Assembly (NCBI RefSeq): GCF_014647375.1
Contig: NZ_BMPB01000010.1
Location: forward strand, 211,535-275,534
Source of the DNA: Parabacteroides faecis
GTDB lineage: Bacteria > Bacteroidota > Bacteroidia > Bacteroidales > Tannerellaceae
Length of the DNA stretch: 64,000 bases
Direction of reading: 5' to 3'
Shown: piece by piece, positions 17,061-24,989 of the stretch
How the letters are laid out: every line of letters begins with the position of its first letter
Numbering within the stretch: position 1 is the first letter of the stretch
Program-made: the position numbers and the translations under genes
Notes under the pieces: generated by a model
What the model saw: the letters and a program-made list of their open reading frames with translations, nothing else
Database searches by the model: none
What the model was told of the DNA's origin: nothing

Positions 17061-18449
17061 ATGAAAATATCTTTTACATATGTACTTTGTTTGTTTTTTA
17101 CATTGAGTATTCAATTTTCTGATGCCCAAAAGCTATCTCGTCAAGAAATGATAACGGATATTGATTATTATTTTGATATACTGAGAAATAAGCACCCGAA
17201 TCTATATAAAAAATATACTCCAATGCAATTTGATTCATTGCAGCAAAGGTTGACCAAACAGGTCGTTGATTCAATGGACTGTAAAGATTTTAATCGGTTG
17301 TTATTGAGAATAAATGGGCTTACAGATGGTCATACTTTGATTTTAACAAATAAGGTTTGGGGAAGAACTCATGAAAAAGATAGCTTGCCTTATTTTTTAA
17401 TAAAGGATAGCTCTTTGTTTTTGCAAAATAATTTAATATTATCCATCAATAAAAAAGATGTCAGAGATGTAGTTCAAGAAATTTCTAATATGCTTAGTTG
17501 GGAGTATAGTTCTTTATTAAAGGAGGAATATATTAATTCTAATTTGCCATTTTTCTGCTCTTCTTTTTATGATATACATCCACCTTATTTGATTTGTTTA
17601 AAGAATCTTGAAACGGGTGTAGTAAAAATGGATACGGTAGAAACAAAAAAAATATTGTATACAGCAGATTATAAACAAACATTTAATTTTGAATTTTTTG
17701 AAAAAGATTCTATTGCAATATTTCATTATAATTCTTGTGATATTGGAGCTGATTTAAAGTTGTTTGAACGGGCATTATCGGCTGCATTTGAAATAATGGA
17801 TAAAGAACATGTTAAATATTTGTTTATTGATATTACTAAAAATGGTGGGGGAAATAGTGAATATAATAAATTGATTTTTAAATATCTGAATGTTGCAAAG
17901 GTTAAAGATGGTGTAAGTTATCATGTAAATAAATCAATGGCAAAGTCGAATGCAGAGAACATGATGAAAGGATGGAAAGAACAAATATCGAAAGAATTTT
18001 TTTTGAAGCGATGGTTGTTGAATTATAAAGTAAGGCGATTTAAAGGTGCTATGTTGAACTATGTGGAGACCGGAGTATTGAAAGACAAAGTGGTTTATCC
18101 TAAAAATAAAAAAGGATTCAAGGGGAAAGTCTTTCTCCTTCAGTCTCGAAAAACTTATTCTGCCGCAATTGATTTTGCTGCTGATTTCCGTCGAATGAAA
18201 GTCGGGATAGTTGTAGGAGAGAAAGCTGGTGCTCCAATTGATTTCTGTGGGAATTGTGAAAATTATATATTACCTAACTCCGGTATCAGTGTGGTATGTG
18301 CAATGTCTGAATATAAGTACGATTCTCCGGTAACGGGGATGGATGAAAATGGAATCCTGGTTCCTGATATACCTTATGAAGTATTTAATCGAAAACTTAG
18401 CTTAGAGGATTATTGGGAGATAATAGAATTAAATAATTGTTCAAGGTGA
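17061..18449 (+). CDS. S41-like protease, exported (paralogue of the 10714 gene)
   Basis: 462 aa from ATG 17061, which begins a clean signal peptide (MKISFTYVLCLFFTLSIQFS); an upstream in-frame ATG at 16989 sits inside the adaptor gene. It carries the same motif series as the 10714 protein: TDGHT (88-92), NGGG (261-264), TYSAA with Ser367, then VGEKAGAPIDF, and a matching C-terminal VPDIPYEVFNRKLSLEDYWEIIE. The Lys in the VGEKAG motif does not line up with the YGKG catalytic Lys of CtpA proteases, so a Ser/His/Glu mechanism is more likely. It is last in the RiPP operon and ends before a strong bidirectional terminator. Two different copies suggest distinct substrates (peptide processing, protection), an inference only. 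Confidence 0.78.
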   Translation: MKISFTYVLCLFFTLSIQFSDAQKLSRQEMITDIDYYFDILRNKHPNLYKKYTPMQFDSLQQRLTKQVVDSMDCKDFNRLLLRINGLTDGHTLILTNKVWGRTHEKDSLPYFLIKDSSLFLQNNLILSINKKDVRDVVQEISNMLSWEYSSLLKEEYINSNLPFFCSSFYDIHPPYLICLKNLETGVVKMDTVETKKILYTADYKQTFNFEFFEKDSIAIFHYNSCDIGADLKLFERALSAAFEIMDKEHVKYLFIDITKNGGGNSEYNKLIFKYLNVAKVKDGVSYHVNKSMAKSNAENMMKGWKEQISKEFFLKRWLLNYKVRRFKGAMLNYVETGVLKDKVVYPKNKKGFKGKVFLLQSRKTYSAAIDFAADFRRMKVGIVVGEKAGAPIDFCGNCENYILPNSGISVVCAMSEYKYDSPVTGMDENGILVPDIPYEVFNRKLSLEDYWEIIELNNCSR

Positions 18450-18560
18450 AAATATGCTCAAATAAAATTTGTACAAGCTATCTTATCTGTTTTTTATCTT
18501 TAGAATATGTTGTTTTCGGTCTTAGTTATGAGTGATTCCAATAGGAGATATATAAAAAAA

Positions 18561-18591
18561 GAGACACCTCATTGAAGTATCTCTTTTTTTG
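18561..18591. terminator. bidirectional rho-independent terminator
   Basis: Seven-bp stem (GAGACAC at 18561-18567 with GTATCTC at 18577-18583, one G-T pair) flanked by A7 on the left and T7 on the right. It can end the RiPP operon on the plus strand and the tRNA-Asn transcript on the minus strand. Confidence 0.85.
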
Positions 18592-18665
18592 CTCTTCCTC
18601 TTGGACTTGAACCAAGGACCCTCTGATTAACAGTCAGATGCTCTAACCAACTGAGCTAAGGAAGA
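18592..18665 (-). tRNA. tRNA-Asn (GTT), copy 3 in transcription order
   Basis: 74-nt cloverleaf on the minus strand: acceptor TCTTCCT/AGGAAGA, D-arm GCTC/GAGC, anticodon stem TCTGA/TCAGA with loop CTGTTAA (anticodon GTT, Asn), T-arm CTTGG-TTCAAGT-CCAAG and discriminator G. The 3' CCA is not encoded. Confidence 0.96.
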
Positions 18666-18699
18666 AAATATGTCTTTCAGTCTTTCCCGATGTCTTTTG

Positions 18700-18773
18700 C
18701 TCTTCCTCTTGGACTTGAACCAAGGACCCTCTGATTAACAGTCAGATGCTCTAACCAACTGAGCTAAGGAAGA
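18700..18773 (-). tRNA. tRNA-Asn (GTT), copy 2
   Basis: Identical in sequence to the neighbouring copies, with the same GTT anticodon and no encoded CCA. It is the middle of three tandem genes. Confidence 0.96.
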
Positions 18774-18806
18774 ATATGTCTTTCAGTCTTTCCCGATGTC
18801 TTTTTG

Positions 18807-18880
18807 CTCTTCCTCTTGGACTTGAACCAAGGACCCTCTGATTAACAGTCAGATGCTCTAACCAACTGAGCTAAGGAAGA
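18807..18880 (-). tRNA. tRNA-Asn (GTT), copy 1
   Basis: Identical to the other two copies and the promoter-proximal one on the minus strand. It is followed on the plus side by the promoter of the divergent kinase gene. Confidence 0.96.
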
Positions 18881-18960
18881 ATTTTCAACCTTCAGGGGAC
18901 ATCTTGCATCCCTTTCTGAAATTGCACTGCAAAAGTAGAGGTTCTTTTTGAAATATGCAA

Positions 18961-18968
18961 TATCTTTG
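18961..18968 (+). promoter_or_regulatory. -7 box TATCTTTG for the kinase gene
   Basis: Exact TAnnTTTG match 18 bp before the ATG at 18987. It lies inside the apparent 5' extension of the reading frame, which supports starting the gene at 18987 and not at the TTG at 18948. Confidence 0.7.
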
Positions 18969-18986
18969 CAGAAAAAATTTGAAAAA

Positions 18987-19964
18987 ATGAATACGATAGG
19001 CTTAGGAAACGCTTTAGTGGATGTTTTACTACAGTTAGATAGTGACGATGTGCTCACAGAAATAGGTATAAAGAAGGGTGCAATGGATATGATCGGTCAG
19101 GAACAGATGATCGCTATCCGTAAAACACAGGAACGTCTGGAGAGAAGCCAGGCTCCGGGAGGCTCCGTTTGTAATACGATGCGTGCAATGGCTTGCCTGG
19201 GGGCAAATACAGGCTTTATCGGAAAGATCGGAACGGATACTGTCGGCGAATACTATGAGAAAGCATTGAAAGACGCAAATGTAGCTCCTTACTTTATAAA
19301 AACCGACGGAATTTCCGGTAGTTGTACGGTGCTTATCTCTAAAGACGGCGAACGCTCGATGGGAACATTTCTGGGCCCGGCTCCGACAATTACCCCGGAT
19401 GAGATCGGGGAAGAGATCCTTAGCCGATATGATTGCATCTATATAGAAGGGTATTTGCTGGTAAATGAGGATTTGGTCCGTACGACCATGCAAAAAGCCA
19501 AAGCGTTGGGGCTGAAAGTAGCTCTCGATTTATCTAATTTTAATATCGTCAATGCCTTTAGAGGATTGTTGGATGATATTATTCCTAAATATGTAGATAT
19601 TCTTTTCTCCAACGAAAGTGAAGCGGAAGCATTTACCGGATTAAAAGCACAGGAGGCTGTAAAAGCCCTTTCCGGAATGGTTGAGGTCTCTCTGGTCACT
19701 TTGGGGAAAGAGGGGGCTTTGATTGGTAGCAACGGACAGATCATCGCAGTTCCGGCAGAAGGAGGTAAACCTGTCGATACGACAGGGGCAGGCGATCATT
19801 TCGCTGCCGGATTCCTGTACGGACAATCCGTCGGCGCTTCTTTAGAACAATCGGCCCGTATCGGCTCACTGCTGGCAGGCTATATTATAGATGTAATAGG
19901 AGCGCAGATACCGGATGATAAATGGGAACAAATAAAGTTAAAAGTAGATGCGATATTATCCTGA
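18987..19964 (+). CDS. PfkB-family sugar/nucleoside kinase, adenosine kinase-like
   Basis: 325-aa cytosolic kinase of the ribokinase/PfkB family. The family signatures are present: an N-terminal GLGNALVDVL, the substrate-binding PGGSVCNTMRAMACLG (PfkB signature 1 region) and the C-terminal TTGAGDHFAAGFLYG with the catalytic Asp of signature 2 and the anion hole. Overall layout resembles bacterial adenosine kinase-type proteins, phosphorylating adenosine or a sugar with ATP, but substrate cannot be fixed by eye. The start at 18987 is chosen because a TATCTTTG promoter box lies just upstream and an earlier TTG overlaps it. It is divergent from the tRNA array and 47 bp before the protease gene. 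Confidence 0.87.
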   Translation: MNTIGLGNALVDVLLQLDSDDVLTEIGIKKGAMDMIGQEQMIAIRKTQERLERSQAPGGSVCNTMRAMACLGANTGFIGKIGTDTVGEYYEKALKDANVAPYFIKTDGISGSCTVLISKDGERSMGTFLGPAPTITPDEIGEEILSRYDCIYIEGYLLVNEDLVRTTMQKAKALGLKVALDLSNFNIVNAFRGLLDDIIPKYVDILFSNESEAEAFTGLKAQEAVKALSGMVEVSLVTLGKEGALIGSNGQIIAVPAEGGKPVDTTGAGDHFAAGFLYGQSVGASLEQSARIGSLLAGYIIDVIGAQIPDDKWEQIKLKVDAILS

Positions 19965-20011
19965 AATAGGTTTTATGTATACATTTACATCGTTAATTAA
20001 CTAAATATTCT

Positions 20012-21769
20012 ATGTTTAAGAAGATACGACGAGAAAGATTGATAGGTTTGTTTTGTTTACTGCTCCTGGCTGGGAGTATTATACCCGCACAAGCTCAGAA
20101 AGATAATCGTTTTGAAGTGAGTAAGAACCTGGACATTTTCAATGCCCTGGTGAAAGAGGTTGAAATGTTTTATGTAGACTCGGTCGATGTAGAGAAAACA
20201 GTTCGCAGAGGGATCAATGCCATGTTGGGCGGTCTGGACCCTTATACCGTTTATTATCCTGAACAGGATATGGATGAACTGAAAATAATGACTACGGGTG
20301 AGTATGGCGGTATCGGTTCTTATATCCGGGAACGGAAAGACGGCGGTGTATATGTGACCGAACCTTTTGAAGGAATGCCTGCTGCTTTGGCGGGGCTGAA
20401 AGCGGGAGACCGTATTTTGGCTATCGACACGGTAGATACGAGCAATAAAACATCCAGCGAGGTAAGCGAGTTGCTGAAAGGTGTACCCAATACTAAAATG
20501 ATTCTGAAAATACAGCGTCCGAACGAAAAGAAACCGCGTGAAGTGGAGTTGATACGTAAGCAGATCCTGGTCGACCAGGTTACTTATTACGGTGTACGTG
20601 GCGATGGTGTCGGCTATATCTATCTGAAGGGATTTACCGATAAGAGTGCCCAGGAGGTGAAAGCTGCTTTGGAAGACTTGAAAAAGAATCATCAGATAAA
20701 ATCATTGATCCTCGATTTACGGAACAATGGCGGTGGTTTGCTGGAAAGTGCCACACAGATTGTCGGTATGTTCGTTCCCAAAGGAAAAGAGGTGGTATCT
20801 ACTAAAGGCAAGATCAGCCAGTGGGACCGTACCTATCGTACCTCTAACGAACCGATCGATACGGTTATGCCGATGGCGGTCCTGATCAACGGTAATTCGG
20901 CTTCAGCAGCAGAGATTGTTTCCGGCGCCTTGCAGGATATGGACCGTGCCGTATTGGTGGGACAGCGTTCTTATGGGAAAGGATTGGTACAATCTACCCG
21001 CGAACTGCCTTATGAAGGACGTCTGAAAGTCACTATGAGTAAATATTATATCCCCAGCGGACGTTGTATCCAGCAGATGGACTATACGCATAGAAAGGCG
21101 GATGGCAGTGTGGATGCCATACCGGATAGTCTGACCTCTGTGTTCTATACTTCCAAAGGCCGTCCGGTTCGTGACGGTGGTGGCGTACGTCCGGAATTTG
21201 AGATAGAAGAGGAAGAAATGCCGACCATGATGTATTATCTGGCAACCGATTTTGTCCTGATGGATTTTGTTACGGACTGGGCACAGAAACATAAAACGAT
21301 CCCTCCTGTCGAAGAGTTTATCGTTTCCGACGAAGATTTCGAAGCTTTCAAGAGCTATGCGAAAGAAAAGAACTTTACATACGACCGTCAGAGCGAAAAG
21401 GTTCTCAAGAATCTGAAAGAGGTCGCTAAGTTTGAAGGCTATATGGATAGCGATTCGACTATCTTCAATGCTTTGGAGGCACGTCTAACTCCTGATTTGG
21501 ACCGTGACTTCAACCATTATAAAGATCAGATCAAGAAGCTTATGGCATCGGAGATCGTGAAACGTTATTATTATCAGAAAGGGGAGTTGCTGGAAAGCCT
21601 GAAAGAGGATGAAGTGTTGGATAAAGCCATTGAAGTTTTAGGTGATCAGGAGCTTTATAATAAGACATTGAGTACACCGGAAGAAGGTGTTGCTCCGGCT
21701 GAAGAAAAAACGAAAGCTTCGACCGGAGGTGGTGATATTGCATATGTGTTCGACCAGACGATAGGATAA
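20012..21769 (+). CDS. C-terminal processing protease, S41A (CtpA/Prc-type)
   Basis: 585-aa exported serine protease acting on C-termini of envelope proteins. It has an N-terminal hydrophobic signal (LIGLFCLLLLAGSIIPAQA), a PDZ domain (about 90-170, with PAALAGLKAGDRILAI), then the S41 core: LDLRNNGGG, NSASAAEI with Ser298, and SYGKG with Lys323. The 25-residue Ser-Lys spacing is that of CtpA enzymes. A helical C-terminal extension of about 200 residues follows. In contrast to the two S41-like proteins of the RiPP locus, this one has the complete Ser/Lys dyad and PDZ. It probably shares transcription with the upstream kinase, and a terminator follows. Confidence 0.93.
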   Translation: MFKKIRRERLIGLFCLLLLAGSIIPAQAQKDNRFEVSKNLDIFNALVKEVEMFYVDSVDVEKTVRRGINAMLGGLDPYTVYYPEQDMDELKIMTTGEYGGIGSYIRERKDGGVYVTEPFEGMPAALAGLKAGDRILAIDTVDTSNKTSSEVSELLKGVPNTKMILKIQRPNEKKPREVELIRKQILVDQVTYYGVRGDGVGYIYLKGFTDKSAQEVKAALEDLKKNHQIKSLILDLRNNGGGLLESATQIVGMFVPKGKEVVSTKGKISQWDRTYRTSNEPIDTVMPMAVLINGNSASAAEIVSGALQDMDRAVLVGQRSYGKGLVQSTRELPYEGRLKVTMSKYYIPSGRCIQQMDYTHRKADGSVDAIPDSLTSVFYTSKGRPVRDGGGVRPEFEIEEEEMPTMMYYLATDFVLMDFVTDWAQKHKTIPPVEEFIVSDEDFEAFKSYAKEKNFTYDRQSEKVLKNLKEVAKFEGYMDSDSTIFNALEARLTPDLDRDFNHYKDQIKKLMASEIVKRYYYQKGELLESLKEDEVLDKAIEVLGDQELYNKTLSTPEEGVAPAEEKTKASTGGGDIAYVFDQTIG

Positions 21770-21789
21770 TACTTATAAGAGAATAACAG

Positions 21790-21822
21790 AAGGGAGTAAG
21801 CTGAACAGTTTACTCCCTTTTT
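21790..21822. terminator. rho-independent terminator between convergent genes
   Basis: Stem AAGGGAGTAA (21790-21799) with TTACTCCCTT (21810-21819), followed by a T-run. It serves the protease gene and, by symmetry, possibly the convergent metallophosphoesterase. Confidence 0.85.
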
Positions 21823-21840
21823 TATGATGTCGAAAGTGTT

Positions 21841-22965
21841 TTATTTGAATTTAATATGCAGGACAACCAACTCTGAGACGGTTCCCACCCGGTAAGGAGG
21901 CCCGGCTATACCGATACCCGAAGAGACATAGAACTGGGTAGGTCCTTTTTTATGATACCCGTAAGGACATTCATAGATCAGTTTCATTAACAGGGGATAA
22001 GGCCAGAGCTGCCCGTTGTGGGTATGACCATGAAGGCCGAGATCGACACCGTTCATTGCCATTTCGGCGAATGACCAGGGCTGATGATCCAATACGATGA
22101 TCGGTTTGGTTGTATCGATGTCTGCCATTAAAGTGTGTAAGGCTTTTCTCTTTTTATTGACATAATCGTCCCTTCCGATCAGGTAAAAAGATGAATCCGG
22201 TTGTACGACCGAGTCTATCAGGAGCGTTGTCCCGGTTTTTGCCAGCCAGCGGTATTTGGCGAAACGGTTGGCACGGTATTCATGGTTGCCATTGACGACA
22301 TATACGCCTAAAGGAGCCTTTAGCTGTTGCAGGTCATCCTCGATATGTTCCATTTCTGCAAAACGTGATTCGTAATCCATTATATCGCCTACTAATACGA
22401 CCATGTCCGGATGCTGTGCATTGCTCAAAGAGACATATCGCTGTACCATCTTTTTCCCTATCACTTCTCCGATATGCAGGTCGCTCATCATCACAACTGT
22501 AAGGCTGTCACGTTCGCTGCTACCTTTCGGAAGAGTCACATATACCTCTTTCACGATCGGATGGGCGACAGTCAGATAGGCTTTGATCATCAGTCCGGTA
22601 ACTCCGATGATGATCACAAAAAACAATGTCAGTTTGGTTTGTTTCCAGTGTCGGGTAAGCCACTGGGGGAACCAATGGAAAAGACGGTTCGACAATCTGA
22701 TCACTTCCAGCGTCAATAAGGAAAGCGTGATATAGACAGACGCTATATACCATGAATTACAGATATATTGAATAGGCGTCATGATATTATCCGGCAATTC
22801 TTTGCGGAAAATAAATCCGAAGAAATAGAGAGCCAGTTCAAGTACAAAGAATAACGTATAAGGAATACGCCAGCTCTTTTTTGCCGGTATTGCCTGATAA
22901 CCCCGCCAAAAGATGTAGGGATTCAACAACAGTTGTGCTACGATCGATTGAATAAAGACTTTCAT
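21841..22965 (-). CDS. membrane-anchored metallophosphoesterase
   Basis: 374 aa. The N-terminal third has several hydrophobic helices (for example LFFVLELALYFFGFIF and LFFVIIIGVTGLMI), so it is an inner-membrane protein with a C-terminal catalytic domain. That domain shows the calcineurin-like set MSDLHIG, VGDIMD, NGNHE and HGHTHNGQ, which bind two metals. The substrate is unknown; relatives with this topology include enzymes acting on lipid phosphates such as UDP-diacylglucosamine, but that cannot be assumed here. It lies 12 bp downstream of a clear paralogue on the same strand, so the two form one operon. A terminator follows. Confidence 0.88.
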   Translation of the reverse strand: MKVFIQSIVAQLLLNPYIFWRGYQAIPAKKSWRIPYTLFFVLELALYFFGFIFRKELPDNIMTPIQYICNSWYIASVYITLSLLTLEVIRLSNRLFHWFPQWLTRHWKQTKLTLFFVIIIGVTGLMIKAYLTVAHPIVKEVYVTLPKGSSERDSLTVVMMSDLHIGEVIGKKMVQRYVSLSNAQHPDMVVLVGDIMDYESRFAEMEHIEDDLQQLKAPLGVYVVNGNHEYRANRFAKYRWLAKTGTTLLIDSVVQPDSSFYLIGRDDYVNKKRKALHTLMADIDTTKPIIVLDHQPWSFAEMAMNGVDLGLHGHTHNGQLWPYPLLMKLIYECPYGYHKKGPTQFYVSSGIGIAGPPYRVGTVSELVVLHIKFK

Positions 22966-22977
22966 ATTTTGCTTGCC

Positions 22978-24069
22978 TTACTTGAATGCAATATTGAATA
23001 CCACCATTTCGCTGTTTGTCCCGATGCGGAAAGGCGGTCCCCAAAGTGATAAGCCTGAAGATACATAAATATGGCTGTTTCCCCATTGTTTGTATCCGTA
23101 ACTTTGCTGGAACAGGCGGTCGGTCAGTAAACTCATCGGCCAGATCTGTCCGCGGTGTGTATGCCCGCTGAACTGGAGGTCTATACTGGCCTTTTCCGTT
23201 TCCTGGAGGTCATACGGCTGATGATCCAAAAGAATAACAGGTTTGGCCGGGTCAATGTTTTGTGATAATGTCCGGAGAGACAAGCGCGACGGATTATGGC
23301 GGTCATCGCGTCCGGCAATCTGTAATCCGTTGGGAAGTGTGATCACGGTGTCGCGTAAAAGTTTGATCGGTGTCGACCGGATGAATTCGGCGCTTTTCTT
23401 TATTCCGCTGATATATTCATGATTTCCGGGAACCATATAGATACCTTGCGGAGCCTGTAGTTGCGATAACTCTTCCTGCATATTCTCTGCGTAAAGAGGC
23501 GTCACGCTGTTATCGATCAAATCGCCGCCGATCAGAATTAAATCCGGTTTTTCTGCATTGATCATGTTTACATATTTCTTCAACTGTGCCTTGTTCGTTC
23601 CATAACCCAGGTGAACGTCGCTGATAGCAACCACTTTTATCGGGGATGAATTGTTGTTGACAACCTTGTTGATAACTATGTTGAAAACTTCTGTCTTTGG
23701 GTGTTGATAATGATAATATCCGTAGCTTAACAGGCTTAAAGTCAGTAGTAAAGAGATATAGAACCCATATTTGAAACTCCCGTTGAAAAGTTTGAATATA
23801 TCGAATGCAACCAGGAACAGCACCATATATAAGGTAAATACCAGCCAGCCGGTACCCACTTCATGGATCGTATGCGCCAATACATCCGGATATTTTACAT
23901 TCCTGGCCAGCATACTGACGGCAAATGAAAGCGCACAACTCCAAAACAGAACTGTCAGAAGTACTTTCACACCAAAGGGTTGGGCCACGAGAGCTTGTGC
24001 CCCCCTCGTAAATATATAGATATTCCCTGCGAAATAAGCGCAAAAGAGGGCAATGAAAATTGTAGGCAT
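22978..24069 (-). CDS. membrane-anchored metallophosphoesterase (paralogue)
   Basis: 363 aa from the ATG at 24069. An in-frame ATG at 24108 is rejected because a perfect TACATTTG promoter box (24086-24093) falls between the two. N-terminal hydrophobic helices (for example IFIALFCAYFAGNIYIF) anchor the protein, followed by the catalytic motifs ISDVHLG, GGDLID, PGNHE and SGHTHRGQIWP. It parallels the downstream gene in topology and motif order, a likely tandem duplication. Hydrolysis of a phosphate ester or anhydride is expected; the substrate is unknown. Confidence 0.88.
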   Translation of the reverse strand: MPTIFIALFCAYFAGNIYIFTRGAQALVAQPFGVKVLLTVLFWSCALSFAVSMLARNVKYPDVLAHTIHEVGTGWLVFTLYMVLFLVAFDIFKLFNGSFKYGFYISLLLTLSLLSYGYYHYQHPKTEVFNIVINKVVNNNSSPIKVVAISDVHLGYGTNKAQLKKYVNMINAEKPDLILIGGDLIDNSVTPLYAENMQEELSQLQAPQGIYMVPGNHEYISGIKKSAEFIRSTPIKLLRDTVITLPNGLQIAGRDDRHNPSRLSLRTLSQNIDPAKPVILLDHQPYDLQETEKASIDLQFSGHTHRGQIWPMSLLTDRLFQQSYGYKQWGNSHIYVSSGLSLWGPPFRIGTNSEMVVFNIAFK

Positions 24070-24085
24070 TTTGTCAAATTTTCGG

Positions 24086-24093
24086 CAAATGTA
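24086..24093 (-). promoter_or_regulatory. -7 box TACATTTG for the metallophosphoesterase operon
   Basis: Exact TAnnTTTG match on the minus strand, 16 bp before the ATG at 24069. It decides the start of that gene. Confidence 0.65.
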
Positions 24094-24154
24094 CATAATA
24101 ATCTTCAATTCATTTGTGAAAAAAGGTTTTGGCTATTTTAGTCGGTGTCCGTTC

Positions 24155-24787
24155 TTATTTCGGGTATCCCACCGGATTGTTCATCATCAAAACCTGGCTG
24201 TCGGATAATTTAAGGATCTTTTTCAGGGCAGCCTGATCCATGGTCGCTCTGGGAACTGTCGATAACCCGATCCCGGCACAGCATAAATTGATATTCTGCG
24301 ATACAATCCCTGCATCCATGGCTGCCATTAGTTTTGTATGATCACCTACATTTCCGAAACGGGAAAGATCGGATACCAAAACAAGAGAAACCGGAGCCTC
24401 TTTCACAAAATCCTGTCCGGCACCTACAGCCCCGCGATGATCGCCTTTAGCAATCGGGTTTAGAGCATGTGCTTTAGCGTCATACAGATAAGCACCGTCT
24501 TTCATGATCACATAAACGTCGATATCTTGTTTGTTTAAAGCGGAAGGAGCCGTACGCTTTCCATCTGTCCGGTTAATGCCGTTGGCTGCCCATAACAAGT
24601 CTGAAAGGTCCTGGGCGCTTAATTCTTTGGATGCGAATTCGCGGTCGGAATGACGGTCGGAAAAAGCTTTCATGACTGCTGTTCCCCGTGTCTTGTCCGG
24701 AGCATTGAGTTTAATGACTTTAAGATCTTGTGCACTCATAACTGAAATGAATAATAAAGCGGTTAAAAGGAATGAAATCTTTCTCAT
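24155..24787 (-). CDS. exported nitroreductase-family protein (SagB/ThcOx-like)
   Basis: 210 aa with a signal peptide (MRKISFLLTALLFISVMSA), so periplasmic or lipid-facing, which is unusual for a flavin-dependent nitroreductase. Family features: the Arg-rich phosphate-binding start SDRHSDREF, LSDLLWAANGINR, the mid-region with TAPSALNKQDIDVYV, and GIVSQNINLCCAGIGLSTVPRA near the C-terminus. This spacing fits the FMN-binding SagB/ThcOx-type branch. An electron donor is not apparent from neighbours. Monocistronic, with its own promoter box at 24815-24822. Confidence 0.85.
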   Translation of the reverse strand: MRKISFLLTALLFISVMSAQDLKVIKLNAPDKTRGTAVMKAFSDRHSDREFASKELSAQDLSDLLWAANGINRTDGKRTAPSALNKQDIDVYVIMKDGAYLYDAKAHALNPIAKGDHRGAVGAGQDFVKEAPVSLVLVSDLSRFGNVGDHTKLMAAMDAGIVSQNINLCCAGIGLSTVPRATMDQAALKKILKLSDSQVLMMNNPVGYPK

Positions 24788-24814
24788 ATCTATATTTATT
24801 AATAGTAACTCTTA

Positions 24815-24822
24815 CAAATTTA
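24815..24822 (-). promoter_or_regulatory. -7 box TAAATTTG for the nitroreductase gene
   Basis: Exact TAnnTTTG match on the minus strand, 27 bp before the ATG at 24787. Confidence 0.55.
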
Positions 24823-24906
24823 AAAGAAATTCATCTAAACAAACAGCAAAATACATCTTTTACAAATCTTTAATCCTGTTAAATACGAACGTTTCGTAGA
24901 ATCTTC

Positions 24907-24914
24907 TACATTTG
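24907..24914 (+). promoter_or_regulatory. -7 box TACATTTG for the outer-membrane barrel gene
   Basis: Exact TAnnTTTG match, 75 bp before the ATG at 24990. The shared two-part operator found at other promoters of this window is absent here. Confidence 0.6.
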
Positions 24915-24989
24915 CATCGGGTTTACACTTAAATTAAATTGTTATTTGAATAATAAATCAATCGATAACCTCTAAATTCTTTAAATTTG

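Larger units (their letters stand above)
18592..18880. repeat. tandem array of tRNA-Asn plus spacer (107-108 bp unit)
   Basis: The three tRNA genes start at 18592, 18700 and 18807. The two 33-34-bp spacers are almost identical (both contain ATGTCTTTCAGTCTTTCCCG), so the array arose by recent tandem duplication of gene plus spacer. Confidence 0.95.

Noticed and set aside
18948-18986. TTG-initiated extension of the kinase gene
   Set aside because: The promoter box TATCTTTG lies within it, so it would not be in the mRNA.
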